Notes: generated from the letters alone by a model not told the origin. Numbered from the stretch's first letter, positions 1-8,488 are shown. The stretch: 34,847 bases of DNA from Alcanivoracaceae bacterium (GCA_002706085.1 PAJO01000026.1:44309-79155); one strand, 5' to 3'. Translations and numbers: made by a program.

Positions 1-63
1 ATTACCGTCGGCACCCCGGAGCAAAATCAGGCCTTGATTGAAGCGCTGGATACGCTGCTGTAG
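1..63 (+). CDS. hisC: Histidinol-phosphate aminotransferase, C-terminal end (partial)
   Basis: The reading frame is open from base 1 and ends at TAG (61-63). The 20 residues read ITVGTPEQNQALIEALDTLL, which matches the usual tail of HisC aminotransferases (R-I-T-V-G-T-x-E-x-N, where an upstream Arg binds the substrate phosphate or carboxylate). HisC is the PLP enzyme converting imidazole-acetol phosphate and glutamate to histidinol phosphate. The identification rests on this short tail and on the neighbour: hisC is followed by a convergent algW in pseudomonads. The rest of the gene lies outside the window. Confidence 0.8.
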   Translation: MTVGTPEQNQALIEALDTLL

Positions 64-119
64 GACGGTAAGCCTGAGGGCCTGAGAGCCCCCTTGCGGG
101 CAGATAGGCGCATCGGGTC

Positions 120-140
120 ACGCCTTGCTCCGCAAGGCGT
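120..140. terminator. Hairpin between convergent hisC and algW
   Basis: A perfect 9-bp inverted repeat (ACGCCTTGC / GCAAGGCGT, loop TCC) sits in the gap between two convergent genes. It could end transcription from both sides, but neither strand has a T-run after the stem, so a rho-independent terminator is only a suggestion. Confidence 0.35.
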
Positions 141-150
141 TATCCAGAGG

Positions 151-1263
151 TTAATCGGTCTCGGCAGGGGGGCGTGTGCCGATCACCACCTCGACAGCCA
201 GGGGCTGGCGATTGCGGACCACATTCAACGTGACCTCGGCATTGGGCTTCATTCCGGCGATACGATTCATGGCCTCATAGCCATCCTTCATGGGCTGGTC
301 GTTAATGCCGACCAGGACGTCCCCGGGCTGCAGTCCCCCTTTGTGGGCGGGGCTGTCCACGACGACCTCTGCAATCAGCCCTCCGCGCACTTCCTCCAGA
401 CCAAAGGTGTCGGCCAGCGAGGGGGTGATGTCCTGTACCGTGACGCCCAGATAGCCGCGAATAACCCGGCCGTGCTCGATCAGGTCGCTCATCACTTCCT
501 TGGCGATTGAGGCGGGAGTGGCAAAGCCAATCCCCTGCCAGGAGCCGTCAGCGGAGAGGATGGCGGTGTTGATGCCAATCAGATGGCCGTTGGTATCAAT
601 CAGTGCGCCACCGGAATTCCCCCGGTTAATGGCTGCATCGGTCTGGATAAAATTCTCGAAGGTCGCAATGCCCAGATGGCTGCGACCGGTGGCACTGACA
701 ATACCCATGGACACCGTCTGTCCGACACCCAGCGGGTTGCCGATGGCGAGTACCACGTCGCCTACCTGAACCGGGCCGTTACCGTTGAGCTCCACCTCTG
801 GCAGGTTTTCCAGGGCGATGTGCAAGAGTGCCAGGTCAGTTTCCGGGTCCGCCCCGACGACTCGTGCCGGTGCGTCACGACCATCGCGCAGTGCTACCAG
901 GATTTCGTCCGCATCGCGGATCACGTGATGGCTGGTGAGAACATAGCCGGCATCGTCCACAATGACCCCGGACCCCAGGCTGCTCAGCGCGCGTTCCCGG
1001 CGGGGTTGCTCCATGAACCGATTGAAGAGAGGCGATTCGGCATCGTCGTCGCTGGTCACGACCTGACTGGTGAAGATGTTGACCACCGCGGGAGCGGCAT
1101 GGGTGACGGCGCCGGCATAGCTGGCAACACCGGTGTCGTGGCGTGCGGGCTGGGCGCTCGGACCCCATTCATACCACCACAGCACAGCCAGACCGACGGC
1201 AAGCCCGGCAAAGATAGGTCCGGCAAAAAAGCGAAAGACTCTGACCACCGACAGTGCCCCCAT
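151..1263 (-). CDS. algW: Periplasmic DegS/AlgW-type serine protease with PDZ domain
   Basis: 370 aa. An N-terminal membrane anchor (about residues 10-30) is followed by a trypsin-like HtrA protease domain with His113 (SHHVI), Asp143 (ETDLALL) and Ser217 in GNSGGA, and a single C-terminal PDZ domain (about 270-360, with GYLGV and the PGDVL motif). One PDZ plus an anchor is the DegS/AlgW layout rather than DegP. In this family the PDZ senses misfolded outer-membrane protein tails and the protease cuts the anti-sigma factor (RseA/MucA), which frees sigma E/AlgU. The ATG at 1263 is preferred because it opens just before the anchor; the frame extends upstream to a TTG at 1320, but those 19 residues look non-coding. 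Position next to hisC supports algW over degQ. Confidence 0.88.
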   Translation of the reverse strand: MGALSVVRVFRFFAGPIFAGLAVGLAVLWWYEWGPSAQPARHDTGVASYAGAVTHAAPAVVNIFTSQVVTSDDDAESPLFNRFMEQPRRERALSSLGSGVIVDDAGYVLTSHHVIRDADEILVALRDGRDAPARVVGADPETDLALLHIALENLPEVELNGNGPVQVGDVVLAIGNPLGVGQTVSMGIVSATGRSHLGIATFENFIQTDAAINRGNSGGALIDTNGHLIGINTAILSADGSWQGIGFATPASIAKEVMSDLIEHGRVIRGYLGVTVQDITPSLADTFGLEEVRGGLIAEVVVDSPAHKGGLQPGDVLVGINDQPMKDGYEAMNRIAGMKPNAEVTLNVVRNRQPLAVEVVIGTRPPAETD

Positions 1264-1441
1264 GGTGTGCGTATTCCGGCGTGGCTTGGCTGTGGCCCCG
1301 TTTGGCGGGTGACAAGACAAGTGCAGGCCCGGATAGGTAAACTGCGCGCATAGTAGGGCCTGTGGAGTGGAAATTCTACCGCCGTTCGGGTGATAGAGGG
1401 GGCTCCAGGGTCAGGAATGTTGATCTTTTCCGGTAGGTGTC

Positions 1442-2197
1442 ATGCTCAAGCGCGATTACATGTTGTCCTTGCTCGACCAGGAACTGGCCGTGGACCGCTT
1501 TCAGGATTACTGCCCCAACGGGCTTCAGGTGGAAGGACGCGAGCAGATACGGCGAGTGGTCAGTGGCGTGACGGCCTGCCAGGCTCTGATTGATGCCGCT
1601 ATTGTCGAGGATGCGGATGCGATCCTGGTCCATCATGGCTATTTCTGGAAGGGGGAAGATCAGCGAGTGCGCGGCATGAAAAAACAGCGCCTGCAGACCT
1701 TGCTGCGCCACGATATCAACCTGTTTGCCTATCACTTGCCGCTGGATGCCCATCCCACCCTTGGCAACAATGCGCAACTGGCCCGCCGGTTGGGGCTGAT
1801 CACCGAGGGCGGACTGGACGATTCGCCGCTTCCGGTCGGTAACATCGGTCGCCTGGATAGCCCCATGTCTGCCGAAGAGTTCAGTGCCCATGCCGAAGCG
1901 GTGTTGGGGCGTACCCCTCTGCATGTGGGGGATCCCGGCGACGAGATTGAGACCATTGGCTGGTGCACGGGCGGTGCCCAGGGATTTATTGAAAAGGCGC
2001 AACTCAAGGGCGTGGATGCCTACCTGAGTGGCGAGATTTCCGAGCCTACCACCCATTTTGCCCGCGAGACCGGCATTCACTATTTTGCCTGTGGTCATCA
2101 TGCCACAGAGCGATATGGGGTCATGGCGCTGGGGCAATGGCTCAGCGACAATTACGGCATTGAGCACACCTTTATCGACATCGATAACCCGGCCTGA
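1442..2197 (+). CDS. Nif3-like dinuclear metal center protein (YbgI family)
   Basis: 251 aa, the normal length of the short (YbgI) Nif3 form without a CutA-like insert. Family marks: CPNGLQVEG near residue 24, the metal-binding pair His64-His65 in ILVHHGYFW, the YHLPLDAHP segment near 97, and GEISEP plus ACGHHATERYG at the C-terminal side. Nif3 proteins form toroidal hexamers with two metals per subunit. They are often annotated GTP cyclohydrolase 1 type 2, but the physiological reaction in proteobacteria is not settled, so I give no specific reaction. The start is an ATG after GGTAGGTG. It runs divergently from algW and is followed after 32 bp by the lipid kinase, so the two may be co-transcribed. 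Confidence 0.88.
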   Translation: MLKRDYMLSLLDQELAVDRFQDYCPNGLQVEGREQIRRVVSGVTACQALIDAAIVEDADAILVHHGYFWKGEDQRVRGMKKQRLQTLLRHDINLFAYHLPLDAHPTLGNNAQLARRLGLITEGGLDDSPLPVGNIGRLDSPMSAEEFSAHAEAVLGRTPLHVGDPGDEIETIGWCTGGAQGFIEKAQLKGVDAYLSGEISEPTTHFARETGIHYFACGHHATERYGVMALGQWLSDNYGIEHTFIDIDNPA

Positions 2198-2229
2198 ACC
2201 GGGAGCAGTACGAGGGTTTCCTTTCCAAC

Positions 2230-3105
2230 ATGAAGATCACCGTTATCTACAACCCGGCGGCCGGGGGTGGCCGGGAGGCACTGCTTTGCCGTTTTGTGGC
2301 CGAGCTGGAGAAACTGGGAGCAAGGGTGCGCTTGTATCACACCACCGGGCCCAATGACGCGACGCGCTACCTGAATGAGCTCGAGGATCAGGGCGATTGT
2401 GTCGTGGCAGTGGGCGGTGACGGCACCACCAATGAAGTGCTCAATGGCCTGGCGCCCGGGATTGCGCTCGGCGTGTTCGCCACCGGGACCGCCAACGTGC
2501 TGGCCAGGGAGCTTGGCCTGCCGAAAAAGCCGGAAGCTGCAGCGCGGGTGGTGGTCTGTGGAAAAAGTGTGTCAGTGACACCGGCTCGTCTGAATGGCCG
2601 CCGTTTTATCATGATGTGTGGCATTGGTTATGACGCCTGGGTAGTCGACGGGGTCAATCTCGGTATCAAGGAGCGTTTTGGCAAGCTGGCATATGTGTTG
2701 GCCATGCTTGGACAGATTCGTCGTTATGGTGAACGGCAATACCGGGTCACTGTGGACGGTCGTCCGCTGGATTGTTTCTCGGCGATCGTGACCAATGGTC
2801 GCCATTATGGCGGCAGCTTTGTGCTCAGTCGTGAAGCGAACATTCTGCGTCCACAGGTACAGGTGCTGCTGTTCCAGAAACCGGGAGTACGCTTCTTGCT
2901 GCGTTGCCTGAGCGCCCTGTTACTGGGTCGAATGGAGCGGGTGGACGGGGTCGCCTCGCTACGGGCAGAAAAAGTCCATATCCAGTGTGAGCAGGCTGCA
3001 GAGCCGGTGCAGGCGGATGGGGATCCCGCGGGGCATCTTCCCGCCGAGATTGTTGTCGATGACGCGCCAGTGCCGATGCGGGTGCCGGAGACATTTCTTC
3101 CGTAG
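2230..3105 (+). CDS. Diacylglycerol kinase-family lipid kinase
   Basis: 291 aa, the usual length of YegS/DagK-type soluble lipid kinases. The nucleotide-binding signature is visible: IYNPAAGGG at residues 6-14, then AVGGDGTTNEV with the GGDGT motif at 62-66, followed by GVFATGTANVLARELG. The C-terminal beta-sandwich contains TNGRHYGG and the usual closing QADGDP segment. The family phosphorylates diacylglycerol, sphingoid or related lipids with ATP; the substrate here cannot be told from sequence. It lies 32 bp after the Nif3 gene and ends in a clear hairpin terminator facing zapG. Confidence 0.85.
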   Translation: MKITVIYNPAAGGGREALLCRFVAELEKLGARVRLYHTTGPNDATRYLNELEDQGDCVVAVGGDGTTNEVLNGLAPGIALGVFATGTANVLARELGLPKKPEAAARVVVCGKSVSVTPARLNGRRFIMMCGIGYDAWVVDGVNLGIKERFGKLAYVLAMLGQIRRYGERQYRVTVDGRPLDCFSAIVTNGRHYGGSFVLSREANILRPQVQVLLFQKPGVRFLLRCLSALLLGRMERVDGVASLRAEKVHIQCEQAAEPVQADGDPAGHLPAEIVVDDAPVPMRVPETFLP

Positions 3106-3112
3106 GTTGGCG

Positions 3113-3154
3113 CGGATTGCCGGCCCCAAAGCAGGGGGGCCCGCAATCCGTTTT
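3113..3154 (+). terminator. Rho-independent terminator of the lipid kinase gene
   Basis: Long inverted repeat with outer arms CGGATTGC (3113-3120) and GCAATCCG (3143-3150) and inner GC-rich arms, followed by TTTT. It lies between the stop of the lipid kinase and the stop of convergent zapG, so it may serve both. Confidence 0.65.
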
Positions 3155-3164
3155 CGCTTCGAAA

Positions 3165-3692
3165 CTACTTGTCCTTGCGGGGGCTGTCTTCGTTGTTGTC
3201 GTCCATGCCCTCGGCATAATCTCGAGGGGGTTCAACAATGGCGTCAGGGGTAGGGTTGTCTACATCAACAGGCTCGAAGGGGCCTTCCGGCTTGCGTCGC
3301 AGCCCGAAGTCCTCGGCCAGCGTTCCCTGGGCGCTGGGGGCGTAGTCCAGTGGGGGGTTGATCGGGTCGGAATTGTCACGGTTCGGGGCAGAATCCAGGG
3401 ATTTGGCTGCTGCGCGTTTGCGCCCTCCCTCGGAACACAGTGCCTGGGCGCCTTTGGAAAGATGCTCATGGACAGTGCGGTAGGCCTGGGTCATATCGTT
3501 GACCAGTTCTGCGGTATGCAGGAAGTGGTCATCCACTTGCGAGCGGTAGTGCTCCAGTGCCTGACGGGCCTCGTCACGGTCACGAATCAGTTGCCCGGCC
3601 TGACGGCGGGCCGGTAACAGCCAGAACAGCAAGCCTGCTCCAACAATGACGCCGGCAGCAAAGCTCAATACCCCGGTTGTCAGCATATCCAT
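3165..3692 (-). CDS. zapG: ZapG/YhcB family inner-membrane protein (DUF1043)
   Basis: 175 aa. One N-terminal transmembrane segment (about residues 4-25, ending FWLLPARR), then a charged alpha-helical, probably coiled-coil stretch rich in Arg, Asp, Glu and Gln (about 26-90), then a low-complexity acidic and proline-rich tail. This layout, with the helix containing the YRSQVDDHFLHTAELVNDMTQ-type core, is that of YhcB (now ZapG/LapD), an inner-membrane protein linked to divisome and elongasome function. The ATG at 3692 has AGGAG six bases upstream; an in-frame earlier start would add residues without an RBS. Its position near zapE and algW repeats the E. coli order zapE-zapG-degQ-degS. Confidence 0.85.
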   Translation of the reverse strand: MDMLTTGVLSFAAGVIVGAGLLFWLLPARRQAGQLIRDRDEARQALEHYRSQVDDHFLHTAELVNDMTQAYRTVHEHLSKGAQALCSEGGRKRAAAKSLDSAPNRDNSDPINPPLDYAPSAQGTLAEDFGLRRKPEGPFEPVDVDNPTPDAIVEPPRDYAEGMDDNNEDSPRKDK

Positions 3693-3709
3693 GGCATACT
3701 CCTGTACAC

Positions 3710-3730
3710 TGTCGTCAGTCTTTGACGACA
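3710..3730. promoter_or_regulatory. Perfect inverted repeat in the zapG / hydrolase divergent gap
   Basis: TGTCGTCA, five bases, TGACGACA: a perfect 8-bp inverted repeat centred in the short intergenic region between two divergent genes, 18 bp upstream of the zapG start. It has the form of a regulator operator overlapping the expected zapG promoter. No regulator is known to me for this exact sequence. Confidence 0.4.
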
Positions 3731-3807
3731 ACTGCGGACTATTGCAGCACAGTGCCGCGAGGTCGCCAAGGGGACAACTCGTAACAATTCATCGATGGAG
3801 GTGGCAC

Positions 3808-4443
3808 ATGGCTGAACGGCTACAGCTGGCAGGGCCGAGTGGGCAACTGGAAGCTGTTTTCGAACAGGGCAGCGATGCGCCACCTTTTGTTGCCATTGTC
3901 TGCCATCCTCATCCCTTGTTTGGTGGCACCATGGACAACAAGGTGGTGACCACATTGACGCGGCTGGTCCGGGACAAGGGGGGCGCGGTGGTGCGCTTCA
4001 ACTTTCGCGGGGTGGGTGACAGTCAGGGTGCTTACAGCGATGGCATCGGTGAAACCGAAGACTTGCTGGCGATTCACAGCTGGTTACGCGAACAGTTCCC
4101 TCAGGCCCCCCTGTGGCTGGCGGGCTTTTCGTTTGGCAGTTTTGTCGCCTGTCGGGGGGCTGAGATTCTCAATGCCAATGGCATGCCCGTCAGTACCTTG
4201 CTGCTAGTGGCGCCGCCAGTTCACCATTATCCGTTCACGGATATCGAGACCACCGGTTGTCCCGTGACGGTAGTACAGGGTGACGACGATGAAGTGGTGC
4301 CGGCGGAGCAAGTGTTCCGCTGGGCCGAGCAAACACCGTTGACCCCGGATCTGATTCGTTTCCCTGATTGCGGCCACTTCTTCCACGGTCGGTTGGTGGA
4401 ACTGAAGGAAGCTGCGGCCAGTCACCTGCCGGTATCCGGTTAA
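3808..4443 (+). CDS. Alpha/beta hydrolase (short serine hydrolase-like)
   Basis: 211 aa. The alpha/beta-hydrolase fold is shown by the N-terminal CHPHPLFGGTMDNKVV motif (residues 32-47), the nucleophile elbow GFSFGS with Ser108, a late acid in GDDDEVVP (Asp159-161) and His190 or His193 in DCGHFFHG. Proteins of this size with the HPHP..GGTMDN start are a common small proteobacterial hydrolase family without established substrate. The ATG at 3808 has GGAGG about 7 bases upstream. It is divergent from zapG and 70 bp before zapE. Confidence 0.82.
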   Translation: MAERLQLAGPSGQLEAVFEQGSDAPPFVAIVCHPHPLFGGTMDNKVVTTLTRLVRDKGGAVVRFNFRGVGDSQGAYSDGIGETEDLLAIHSWLREQFPQAPLWLAGFSFGSFVACRGAEILNANGMPVSTLLLVAPPVHHYPFTDIETTGCPVTVVQGDDDEVVPAEQVFRWAEQTPLTPDLIRFPDCGHFFHGRLVELKEAAASHLPVSG

Positions 4444-4466
4444 CGACACGCCGGGTGCCGCTTGTC

Positions 4467-4485
4467 AGCGCCGGGCCCCGGCGCT
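4467..4485. other. Strong GC hairpin between hydrolase and zapE
   Basis: AGCGCCGG, loop GCC, CCGGCGCT: a perfect 8-bp GC-rich stem 24 bp after the hydrolase stop. There is no T-run, so it may be an RNA-processing or stability element, or a partial terminator, between hydrolase and zapE. Confidence 0.4.
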
Positions 4486-4513
4486 ACATTGGCCCGCTCC
4501 ACCTGCTGCCACA

Positions 4514-5602
4514 ATGACCATGACTCCTCTTGAGCAATATCAGGCCGACCTTCAGCGCCAGGATTTCTTCCAGGATGCCGCCCAGTTGCGGGCCGTGGAA
4601 GCGCTGGATGATCTGTATCATCGCTTGCTGGCGGAGCCCTCCGGAGGAGGCTTGTTTGGGCGCTTTCGCAAGCCTCGTCCACAGATGGGGCTGTATATGT
4701 GGGGGGGCGTCGGGCGTGGCAAAACCTACCTGATGGATGTGTTCTTCGAGTCGTTACCCTTTGATCAGAAGCGCCGCATGCACTTTCACCGGTTCATGCA
4801 GAAGGTGCACCGTGAAATGCGGGAACGGCAGGGCGAGAAGAATCCGTTGATCAGCATTGCCCGGAAGTTCGCCAGCCAGGCTCGGGTGCTGTGTTTTGAT
4901 GAGTTCTTTGTCACCGACATCACGGATGCGATGATTCTGGCCGGTTTAATGGAAGAACTGTTCGCCAATGGTGTCACTCTGGTCGCGACCTCCAATATTG
5001 AGCCCGATGGCCTTTATCGTGACGGCCTTCAGCGAGCGCGTTTCTTGCCTGCCATTGCCCTGCTCAAACAGCATACCCAGGTGATGAATGTGGATGGCGG
5101 TACCGATTACCGGTTAAGGCTGCTGGAGCAGGCAGAGCTTTATCACTGCCCGTTGGGTGAAACGGCTGAGGCCTATCTGCACGAGCGTTTTCATACCCTG
5201 GAGCCCGATCACTCGCGTCACCGTGATGCAGGCAATGTGTTGATTGAGGGGCGCAAGATTCCGACGGTGGTCTGTGCCGATGATGTGGTCTGGTTTGAGT
5301 TCAAGGCGCTGTGCGATGGGCCTCGAAGCCAGACTGACTACATCGAAATCGCCCGGGAATTTCACACTGTTCTGGTAGCCAATGTGGAACAGATGGGAGC
5401 GGGCAAGGATGACATGGCACGTCGCTTCATCAACATGGTCGACGAGTTCTACGACCGGGCAGTCAAACTGGTGATGACGGCAGAAACCCCCATTGAGGAT
5501 ATTTATGCCGGAGGGCGGTTGGATTTCGAGTTCGAACGTACCCGTTCCCGTCTTCAGGAAATGCAGTCGTCGGAATATCTCGGGCGTGAACACCGGGCTT
5601 GA
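4514..5602 (+). CDS. zapE: Cell division protein ZapE (AFG1-family ATPase)
   Basis: 362 aa, the length of bacterial AFG1-like ATPases. Walker A is GGVGRGKT (residues 64-71, preceded by GLYMWG) and Walker B is VLCFDE (125-130) followed by FFVTDITDAM; the sensor region reads LVATSNIEPDGLYRDGLQRARFLP. In E. coli ZapE (YhcM) associates with the Z-ring during division under stress. Two in-frame ATGs (4514 and 4520) are possible and neither has a good RBS; I keep the first. Synteny with zapG, algW and rplM-rpsI supports the name. Confidence 0.9.
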   Translation: MTMTPLEQYQADLQRQDFFQDAAQLRAVEALDDLYHRLLAEPSGGGLFGRFRKPRPQMGLYMWGGVGRGKTYLMDVFFESLPFDQKRRMHFHRFMQKVHREMRERQGEKNPLISIARKFASQARVLCFDEFFVTDITDAMILAGLMEELFANGVTLVATSNIEPDGLYRDGLQRARFLPAIALLKQHTQVMNVDGGTDYRLRLLEQAELYHCPLGETAEAYLHERFHTLEPDHSRHRDAGNVLIEGRKIPTVVCADDVVWFEFKALCDGPRSQTDYIEIAREFHTVLVANVEQMGAGKDDMARRFINMVDEFYDRAVKLVMTAETPIEDIYAGGRLDFEFERTRSRLQEMQSSEYLGREHRA

Positions 5603-5780
5603 AGCTTGGGACTTCCTCACGATCTTTTCACCACTATTGGCCGTATGTCTCATGGCGAAAAGGCATTGATCTATTCGGTCATTGCCCAATGGCAGGGTCA
5701 GTGAACATCATGGGGGTATTCTGTGCCCCGGCCATTTCCGGTTTCGGGGCGGCTTCCCCAACACGAGACCGGAGAGATTC

Positions 5781-6926
5781 ATGATCCCCCGTACGCTGTT
5801 CAATTCCGACCACGAAACCTTCCGCGATACCGTTCGCAAGTTCCTCGAAGCTGAAGCCGTTCCCAACAATGAAGAGTGGGAAAAGCAAGGCGTTGTGCCC
5901 CGTGAAATCTGGCTCAAAGCGGGTGAGCAGGGCTTCCTGTGCCCGATGGTAAAAGAGCAGTACGGTGGTATCGAAGCGGACTTCCTGTACAGCGTGGTCA
6001 TCAACGAAGAGATTTCCCGTCTCGGCCTGACTGGTATCGGCTGGGGGCTTCACACCGAGATCGTGGCGCCTTATATCCAGAACAACGGTAGCGAATTCCT
6101 GAAAGAAAAGTACCTGCCGAAGATGGTTACCGGTGAGTGCATTGGCGCCATCGCCATGACCGAGCCGGGTGCGGGCTCCGACCTGCAGGGCGTGAAGACC
6201 ACCGCGGTGAAGCAGGGCGATCACTACGTCCTGAACGGCTCCAAGACCTTTATCACCAACGGACAGAACGCGGACATCGTGATCGTGGTGGCCAAGACTG
6301 ATCCCAGCAAGGGCGCGAAAGGTATCAGCCTGTTCGTGGTTGATTGCGATTCAGAAGGCTTCGAGAAGGGCACCAACCTGAAGAAAGTGGGCATGAAGGC
6401 CCAGGATACTTCCGAGCTGTTCTTCCAGGACGTCAAGGTGCCTGCCGAAAACCTGCTGGGTGAAGAAGGCATGGGCTTCATCTACCTGATGAAAGAACTG
6501 CCGCAGGAGCGTCTGGGTATCTCCATCGGTGGCCTGGCCATGGCCGAATCGGCCCTGGAGCAGACCATCCAGTACGTGAAAGAGCGTAAAGCGTTTGGTA
6601 AATCCATTGCGGACTTCCAGAACACCCAGTTCAAGATTGCCGAGATGCACACCAAGTTGGCGGTGGCCCGTACCTACGTGGACCGTTGTCTTGAGCTGCA
6701 CCTGAAGAAAGAGCTGGATATTCCCACTGCCGCTGCCGGCAAGTACTACATTACTGATCTGCAGTGCGAAGTGATTGACGAATGTCTGCAGTTGCACGGT
6801 GGTTACGGTTACATGTGGGAATACCCGATTGCCCGCATGTTCGCTGACTCCCGTGTCCAGCGCATCTATGGCGGTACCAACGAGATCATGAAGACCATTA
6901 TCGCCAAGGCGGTACTGGCGGACTGA
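5781..6926 (+). CDS. Acyl-CoA dehydrogenase, long-chain (LCAD) type
   Basis: 381 aa, typical of the homotetrameric FAD acyl-CoA dehydrogenases that catalyse the first step of beta-oxidation. The FAD/substrate signature AMTEPGAGSD is present, and the C-terminus has YGGTNEIMK. In MCAD/SCAD the catalytic Glu lies just before that GT, but here the residue is Gly. A Glu at 260 (ESALEQT) aligns with the alternative catalytic Glu of long-chain and isovaleryl-CoA dehydrogenases, and the segment ELPQERL also resembles LCAD. A long-chain substrate is therefore inferred. ATG at 5781 follows GGAGAG. The gene is monocistronic, ended by the terminator at 6948, and precedes a FadL-type porin. Confidence 0.9.
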   Translation: MIPRTLFNSDHETFRDTVRKFLEAEAVPNNEEWEKQGVVPREIWLKAGEQGFLCPMVKEQYGGIEADFLYSVVINEEISRLGLTGIGWGLHTEIVAPYIQNNGSEFLKEKYLPKMVTGECIGAIAMTEPGAGSDLQGVKTTAVKQGDHYVLNGSKTFITNGQNADIVIVVAKTDPSKGAKGISLFVVDCDSEGFEKGTNLKKVGMKAQDTSELFFQDVKVPAENLLGEEGMGFIYLMKELPQERLGISIGGLAMAESALEQTIQYVKERKAFGKSIADFQNTQFKIAEMHTKLAVARTYVDRCLELHLKKELDIPTAAAGKYYITDLQCEVIDECLQLHGGYGYMWEYPIARMFADSRVQRIYGGTNEIMKTIIAKAVLAD

Positions 6927-6947
6927 TTCCGGTTTCGGCCAATGCAG

Positions 6948-6975
6948 AAAAGGGCTGCTTCGGCAGCCCTTTTTT
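6948..6975 (+). terminator. Terminator of the acyl-CoA dehydrogenase gene
   Basis: AAAAGGGCTGC, loop TTCG, GCAGCCCTTTTTT: 11-bp stem with a stable C(UUCG)G tetraloop and T-run, 21 bp after the stop codon. Confidence 0.9.
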
Positions 6976-7175
6976 GTGGGCGAATGATGACGCCTGGCCG
7001 ATGATGCGGCTGACATCTTGAACTCCCTTCAGTTTTTACAAAAAAACGCTGTTTGACCGTAAAGGTTATGCATAGGGTGAATGTTGCTGCCTGCACCAGA
7101 AGGTGTATAAGGAGTAATGGGCCCCGGATTGGCCTTGCGAGAACAATTCCATTTTAAGGAAGAGGGAGAGCAACA

Positions 7176-8462
7176 ATGAAAAGAACAGGTATTTTCATCG
7201 TCGGTTCTGCTATGGGATTACTGTCGGGCCATGTCATGGCCAGCGGCTTTGGTGTGTCCTATCAGTCAGTGTCTGCCATGGGCAACGCTTATGCCGGGGC
7301 AGGTGTACTCAGTGATAACGCCTCCAATCAATGGTTTAACCCGGCAACACTGGCAGAACTGCGCAAAACCGAAATTTCCATTCCGCTCCATCAGGTGTGG
7401 GTCGACACGACCTTCAAGGTGGACAGCGATGGCACTTTTGCTGGTGTGATCCCCCAGGCCGGGACCGGCCCCGGGGATTTTGATGATGTTGAACCGTTTG
7501 TGGGGAGCGCGTTTCTCGCCGTTCCGATCAGTGACACCATGACATTTGGTTTGAGTGTGGTGTCTCCCTTTGGCACCAAGATTGAATATGAAAGCGGTTG
7601 GGGTAATGCCTATGCGGGGACCCCGTTAGGTACGGTGACCGCGGGTGATCTTTACGCCACGGAATCGGATCTGCAAACCGTGAACATCAATCCTTCCCTT
7701 GCCATTCAGGTCACCGATAACCTCAATGTGGGCCTGGGGATCAGTTACCAGACGCTGGATGCGGATATCCGCAATGCCGCGACTCGTCTGGAAGGGGATG
7801 ATGACGCCTATGGCTGGAACCTTGGTCTGACCTACAGCCCGGATGACAACAACCACTTCGGTGTCGCCTACCGCTCTGAAATGAGTTACGAAGTGGAAGG
7901 GGATATTACCTTCTCCACCGTTGGTGCGGGGTTGTCCACCGCAGCAGGGAATCCCGTGGCGCCAGGTGCCTATTCCGGTACAGCCGAAATCGATTTGCCC
8001 GCAACGCTTCAATTGTCCTATGCCGGCGATCTGTCGGACCGAACCCAATTGCTGCTGGGGGTCGAATGGATGGAATGGAGCTCTCTGGATGCTCTGGTCG
8101 TAGAGAGCCCCAGTCTGGCATTCAATCCAACGGAAGAATTCGACTGGGAGAATACCGCGCGGTATTCCCTGGGCCTGAATCACACCTTGAATAGCGGCAC
8201 TGTGCTCCGATTCGGTGTGGCCAAGGAAGATTCTACCCAGGGGACTAATAACCGTTCGGCCATTTCACCGGACTCCGACCGTATCTGGGCCACCCTTGGC
8301 GCCGGGTTCAACCTCTCCGACAACATGACAGTGGATGTAGGATATGCCCATATCTTTGTTGATGATGCGGATATCAACCGCTCTGAAAAGGGAGCTCAAC
8401 TGAAAGGCACCTACGAGCTCGAGGCAGATGTCATTGGCGCACAAATGAGTTACCGATTCTGA
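7176..8462 (+). CDS. FadL/OMPP1/TodX-family outer-membrane transport protein
   Basis: 428 aa with an N-terminal signal peptide (cleavage likely after HVMA at residue 22, mature start SGFGVSYQ). The mature N-terminus carries the family hallmarks GNAYAGAG and the NPA-type motif WFNPATL, which forms the plug that gates hydrophobic substrates. The rest is made of alternating beta strands and ends in aromatic Phe (MSYRF*), as needed for BAM insertion. Family members bring long-chain fatty acids, alkanes or aromatics across the outer membrane by lateral diffusion. The ATG follows a purine-rich GGAAGAGGGAGAG. Being next to a long-chain acyl-CoA dehydrogenase supports a fatty acid role, but it has its own terminator and a 250-bp upstream region, so it is a separate unit. 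Confidence 0.9.
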   Translation: MKRTGIFIVGSAMGLLSGHVMASGFGVSYQSVSAMGNAYAGAGVLSDNASNQWFNPATLAELRKTEISIPLHQVWVDTTFKVDSDGTFAGVIPQAGTGPGDFDDVEPFVGSAFLAVPISDTMTFGLSVVSPFGTKIEYESGWGNAYAGTPLGTVTAGDLYATESDLQTVNINPSLAIQVTDNLNVGLGISYQTLDADIRNAATRLEGDDDAYGWNLGLTYSPDDNNHFGVAYRSEMSYEVEGDITFSTVGAGLSTAAGNPVAPGAYSGTAEIDLPATLQLSYAGDLSDRTQLLLGVEWMEWSSLDALVVESPSLAFNPTEEFDWENTARYSLGLNHTLNSGTVLRFGVAKEDSTQGTNNRSAISPDSDRIWATLGAGFNLSDNMTVDVGYAHIFVDDADINRSEKGAQLKGTYELEADVIGAQMSYRF

Positions 8463-8479
8463 TGCCCAAGGCAACTTCG

Positions 8480-8488
8480 TGATATAAA
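8480..8488 (+). promoter_or_regulatory. Possible extended -10 promoter for the small beta-barrel gene
   Basis: TGATATAAA fits an extended -10 element (TGnTATAAT with one mismatch) in the only space between the FadL-type gene and the next gene. No good -35 is seen. Transcription would start within the preceding gene's terminator hairpin, so the new RNA would not carry the full hairpin. This is a guess from sequence only. Confidence 0.35.

Noticed and set aside
2805-3238. Overlapping minus-strand frames opposite the end of the lipid kinase
   Set aside because: Pro/Arg/Ser-rich shadows without RBS; the lipid kinase covers the region.
7035-7082. Promoter for the FadL-type gene (TTTACA or TTGACC)
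   Set aside because: No -10 with acceptable match and spacing could be paired with either -35-like sequence.
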